Shown here piece after piece: positions 61,901 through 64,000 of a stretch of 64,000 nucleotides of DNA. The notes beneath the pieces were generated by a model. The model did not search any database. It saw only the letters and a list, made by a program, of their open reading frames with translations, and had not been told where the DNA came from. The stretch is from Bacteroidales bacterium. GTDB lineage: Bacteria; Bacteroidota; Bacteroidia; Bacteroidales; WCHB1-69. How positions within the stretch are numbered: the stretch's first letter is position 1; each line of letters opens with the position of its first letter. The DNA lies in NCBI GenBank assembly GCA_024400635.1, contig JAKSMI010000001.1, positions 505,534-569,533 of the forward strand, read 5' to 3'. The position numbers were made by a program, and so were the translations under genes.

Positions 61901-64000
61901 TAGCTCAGAATGGCTTCCAATATGTTAAGACTGAAAGTGTTGATGTTATTGATACCAAGAAAAAAATTGACTTTGACTTTATCACCTTCAGAGATAAGAC
62001 GCAACCAGGAAGTAAGGAACAATATCAGATCAGACTGAAAAACAAAGAAGGTGAAGCCATTGCTGCAGAACTGCTCTGCTCGATGTACGACATCTCATTG
62101 GATGCATTATCAAAATCCACAAATTCTTTTGATATTGATATAAATTATTGGCATAGAGATAGTTATGATTTCTTTCATCAAAAACGTCTCCAAGATTTCT
62201 ACAATGCGAACTCCAATTTTCTAAACAATTATACTTATTCTTTTGTCGATTTTAATTTCCCATATTTGAAATGGAATATCAATATGTTTAGGAGAAAACA
62301 GGCCCGCATGTATGCCATGGCCGCCGGTCCAGCTGCCAATAAGGCAGTTGAGTTCAATGATGCCGCAGTTGAAGAATCTGCCGTGCTTGCTGATGTGGAA
62401 TTTGTTGAATCTGCTGAAGAAATTGAAGAACCTGAAGAAGTGGCAGAAGACAATTCAATGATTAGGAGCAACTTTGCAGAAACAGCATTTTTCTATCCTC
62501 AATTAAAAACCGATGCCAATGGCAACATTGTGATTTCGTTCACGATGCCTGAATCGCTGACGCGCTGGAAATTACAAGGTTTTGCTCATAACACGAATAT
62601 GATGCAGGGTTATTTCTGCAAGTTTATTGAAACACAAAAACCTTTGATGGTTGTGCCCAACGCCCCAAGATTTTTCAGAGAAGGCGATGAACTTTCATTT
62701 TCTGCCAAAATTGTCAATCTCAGCGAAGTAACACAGACTGGAAACATACAACTGACGCTGACCGATGCCCTCACGGGAGAAGTCCTATCCATCATCGAAG
62801 GCGCTGATAATCAGTCTTTCACCGTTGAAGCAGGAAAAAGTGTAGAAAATAATTTCACCTTGAAAATCCCGTTTGGCGTAGGTGTCATCACTTACCGCAT
62901 CGAGGCACACAACAACCAGACACCTTCGTACGGTGACGGCGAAGAAGCCACATTGCCAGTGCTTAGCAATCGTATTCTGGTGAAAGAATCAATGCCCATA
63001 GCCATCTCTGGAATTGGAGCCAAATCTTTCACTTTCAAGAAATTAAAAGAAAGCTTTGAAGATTCAAAATCTACATTGACCACACAATCATTGACGCTTG
63101 ATTTCACTCCAAATCCAATTTGGTACGCCATCCAATCACTGCCCTATCTAATGGAATATCCTTATGAATGTAACGAGCAGATTTTTAGCAGATTATACGC
63201 CAACACTATAGCTCACGACATCCTATCATCGCATTCAAGGATCAAAGAAATATTTGAAAAATGGCAGAATGAAAATCCAGACGCCTTTTGTTCTCAATTA
63301 GAGAAAAACCAAGAATTGAAATCCGTTATTTTGGAAGAAACGCCATGGCTGCTGGACGCACAAAACGAGTCACAGCAAAAACAGAACCTGGCTGTCCTTT
63401 TCGACTTCACCCGAATGAGCCGAGAATGTGAAAAAGCATCGCAGCAGTTACAAAAAGCACAAAAAGCTGATGGCGGCTGGTCCTGGTTCTCCGGTGGCGA
63501 AAGCAGTCCATTTGTCACTCGTCACATCATTGCTGGCTGCGGACATCTTAAAGCATTGGGTATTAATTCGGTACTCAGTAAAAGCACTATCGAAAAAGCC
63601 ATTTCCTTCATTGATAAGAATGAAAAGGAATATTATGACAAATACATCAAGAAAGACAAACCCCGCGAGGTAGAAAACATCCACTACTTGTATGCCAGAA
63701 GTTTCTTTCTGGAAAAAAATATTCCTTCTTCATGCAGTGAAGCATATGATTATTTCTATTCAAATCTGAAAAAGAATTGGAAAAAGAGTTCATTCTATTC
63801 GCAAGCGATGGCAGCATTGATTTTCTACCGCAATGGTGACAAAAAATTAGCCGAAGAAGTGGTTGTACATCTTAAATCATTTGCCCAATATTCTGAAGAA
63901 ATGGGAATGTTCTGGAAGAAAGAAGGAGACGGTTATTTCTGGTACGAAGCGCCCATTGAACGCCAAGCCTTGATGATTGAAGCGTTTCATACGATTACCC
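58918..64000 (+). CDS. Alpha-2-macroglobulin family protein, 3' partial
   Basis: An open frame of 1694 codons from the ATG at 58918 to the right edge without a stop. Signal peptide about 1-20 (IISSSAQ). A TPR-like N-terminal part follows, then MG domains with FLFTDREIYRPGQTIYFKG. An Ala/Glu-rich stretch (about 1130-1180) precedes the bait-to-A2M region FFYPQLKTDANGNIVISF. PYECNEQIFSRLYAN contains CxEQ (Cys1418, Gln1421), the thioester motif. Bacterial A2Ms trap proteases in the periplasm or at the surface. The C-terminus lies outside the window. Confidence 0.9.
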   Translation, partial: MKKIFLTIMIIAMAIISSSAQQSVKDIAQLLKSYERILQQYDEGADSVYKSINRQINKQKDNAANSAIWHSCMAQFLMNYYNENQWKIMDRTALAEEGTDADFKTWDAKTFLKQATNHYLKSIENEDLIKYNIQDFIEILDTNYNMKFILSAKYRPSLYDFLAFRVIDALSNTRQFNPIVSDFTYNNDYFSENQNFINIKINSENQYCPEYIILKTLQRLTRLHLQDNSFKSLIYITLNRYQWLTNHFSNSELSSIYLEALSSLEKQYENQDGYEQIAYALGDFYRTRGDKYDKNEHPEYLKDYVTAIDWYQKAINAAPNSIEANNAHSKIEKLKSADLSFKISTYLPAHRSNLMNIIYKNCKSTFLQIYAISEKEFNDYRNIESQIKTLEKKTPVWQKEITLPDDGLYREKEGYLMLPELEHGHYLIVTSPTKKIDITHIAYNFIQISSFGATWKHNDDQLEILVFDCLSGKPINGAKINVSISQNYNKKQVQNQVLQSDVNGKCIIPIQNQRYVSVTAQHKGCSIEVFDNHYFYDNKSSNKSFEHIFLFTDREIYRPGQTIYFKGIISEEERENGETKLQRLLAYKSVKVTLKDANYQDINEITLTSNEYGSFFGSFVLPENVLTGRFTLQTDKQSRTIQVEEYKRPTFEITFEQPKSSFKLGQEVEIEGDAKAYAGYGIAGATVKYNITRKAIFRWWSWWHPQVPKAEIAHGEVIADDNGHFKINFEAKDVPTANKYNPLYLFEVKAVVTDINGETHEASTTLRISKIALQIEAEIPETVESGQNARFSAKLTNLAGKTQNGQIHYTIEALATPEQYLNPCPEADLFLSDSDQMIKQLPFYDLQNQKDFHQWKVLKLVNSGDINSSDSSALIIENLKKFAEGYYKITLTAEDNEQNKVENSFFLLVYQQNSNKCAVYEPIFIEKTDKKAAEVGDIIHFTIGSYLKDANILLEISSNGTLIESRWVKCNRGKFDYSYKVEEKDLGIIKISAFLAQNGFQYVKTESVDVIDTKKKIDFDFITFRDKTQPGSKEQYQIRLKNKEGEAIAAELLCSMYDISLDALSKSTNSFDIDINYWHRDSYDFFHQKRLQDFYNANSNFLNNYTYSFVDFNFPYLKWNINMFRRKQARMYAMAAGPAANKAVEFNDAAVEESAVLADVEFVESAEEIEEPEEVAEDNSMIRSNFAETAFFYPQLKTDANGNIVISFTMPESLTRWKLQGFAHNTNMMQGYFCKFIETQKPLMVVPNAPRFFREGDELSFSAKIVNLSEVTQTGNIQLTLTDALTGEVLSIIEGADNQSFTVEAGKSVENNFTLKIPFGVGVITYRIEAHNNQTPSYGDGEEATLPVLSNRILVKESMPIAISGIGAKSFTFKKLKESFEDSKSTLTTQSLTLDFTPNPIWYAIQSLPYLMEYPYECNEQIFSRLYANTIAHDILSSHSRIKEIFEKWQNENPDAFCSQLEKNQELKSVILEETPWLLDAQNESQQKQNLAVLFDFTRMSRECEKASQQLQKAQKADGGWSWFSGGESSPFVTRHIIAGCGHLKALGINSVLSKSTIEKAISFIDKNEKEYYDKYIKKDKPREVENIHYLYARSFFLEKNIPSSCSEAYDYFYSNLKKNWKKSSFYSQAMAALIFYRNGDKKLAEEVVVHLKSFAQYSEEMGMFWKKEGDGYFWYEAPIERQALMIEAFHTIT

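Overview
The window reads as a chromosomal segment of a member of the phylum Bacteroidota, most likely order Bacteroidales. Supporting signs are many promoters of the Bacteroidetes type (TAnnTTTG), a Type IX secretion C-terminal domain, GldD and GldH-like lipoproteins, a streptopain-like C10 peptidase, a PPi-type phosphofructokinase, a DUF2723 membrane protein and a second EF-G. The family or genus cannot be fixed from the sequence alone.

Layout. 1-7.9 kb: a plus-strand run of housekeeping and envelope genes (PPi-PFK, C10 peptidase, murA, Mla-type permease and ATPase, CvpA, DUF721/DciA-like, LTA-synthase-like sulfatase). 8.1-8.4 kb: tRNA-Thr(TGT), tRNA-Tyr(GTA), tRNA-Gly(TCC). 8.5-12.6 kb: ProXp-ala (minus), SPFH protein plus an Arc-like regulator (plus), a HigB fragment, ComM and YraN (minus). 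13.2-21.6 kb: a shortened dcw cluster, mraZ-rsmH-ftsL-ftsI-murE-mraY-[murD C-terminal domain only]-ftsW. The usual murG, murC, ftsQ, ftsA and ftsZ do not follow. 21.7-23.5 kb: phosphoglucomutase/phosphomannomutase.

23.5-36.5 kb is an accessory island and the most unusual part. Seven copies of two related leader types (A: three copies, B: four copies) each carry a Bacteroidetes promoter, small overlapping reading frames and conserved hairpins. Five sit in front of genes for lipoproteins or secreted proteins. Two are cut off and joined to a short peptide followed by a membrane protein. Rho-independent terminators of one shared type separate most modules. Leaders, signal-peptide segments and mature proteins occur in different combinations, and remnants of replaced genes remain, so modules appear to have been exchanged by recombination.

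36.5-44.4 kb returns to core genes: cyclophilin lipoprotein, pheS, DUF2723, mannose-1-phosphate guanylyltransferase, imidazolonepropionase. 44.7-47.6 kb (minus): an EF-G2-type factor lacking the catalytic histidine, and a GldH-like lipoprotein. 47.7-58.8 kb (plus): viroplasmin-type RNase H, a secreted protein often mislabelled asparagine synthetase B, an SDR, LD-carboxypeptidase, acyltransferase, an AmgK-RapZ fusion, MutS2, GldD, sigma-54 and TcdA. From 58.9 kb to the right edge runs a very large alpha-2-macroglobulin-family protein, open at the window end.

The core genes centre on the cell wall (MurA, MurE, MraY, FtsI, FtsW, LD-carboxypeptidase, AmgK-like kinase) and the outer membrane (Mla transport, lipoproteins, Gld proteins). 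The island adds a family of probably surface-exposed or secreted proteins.
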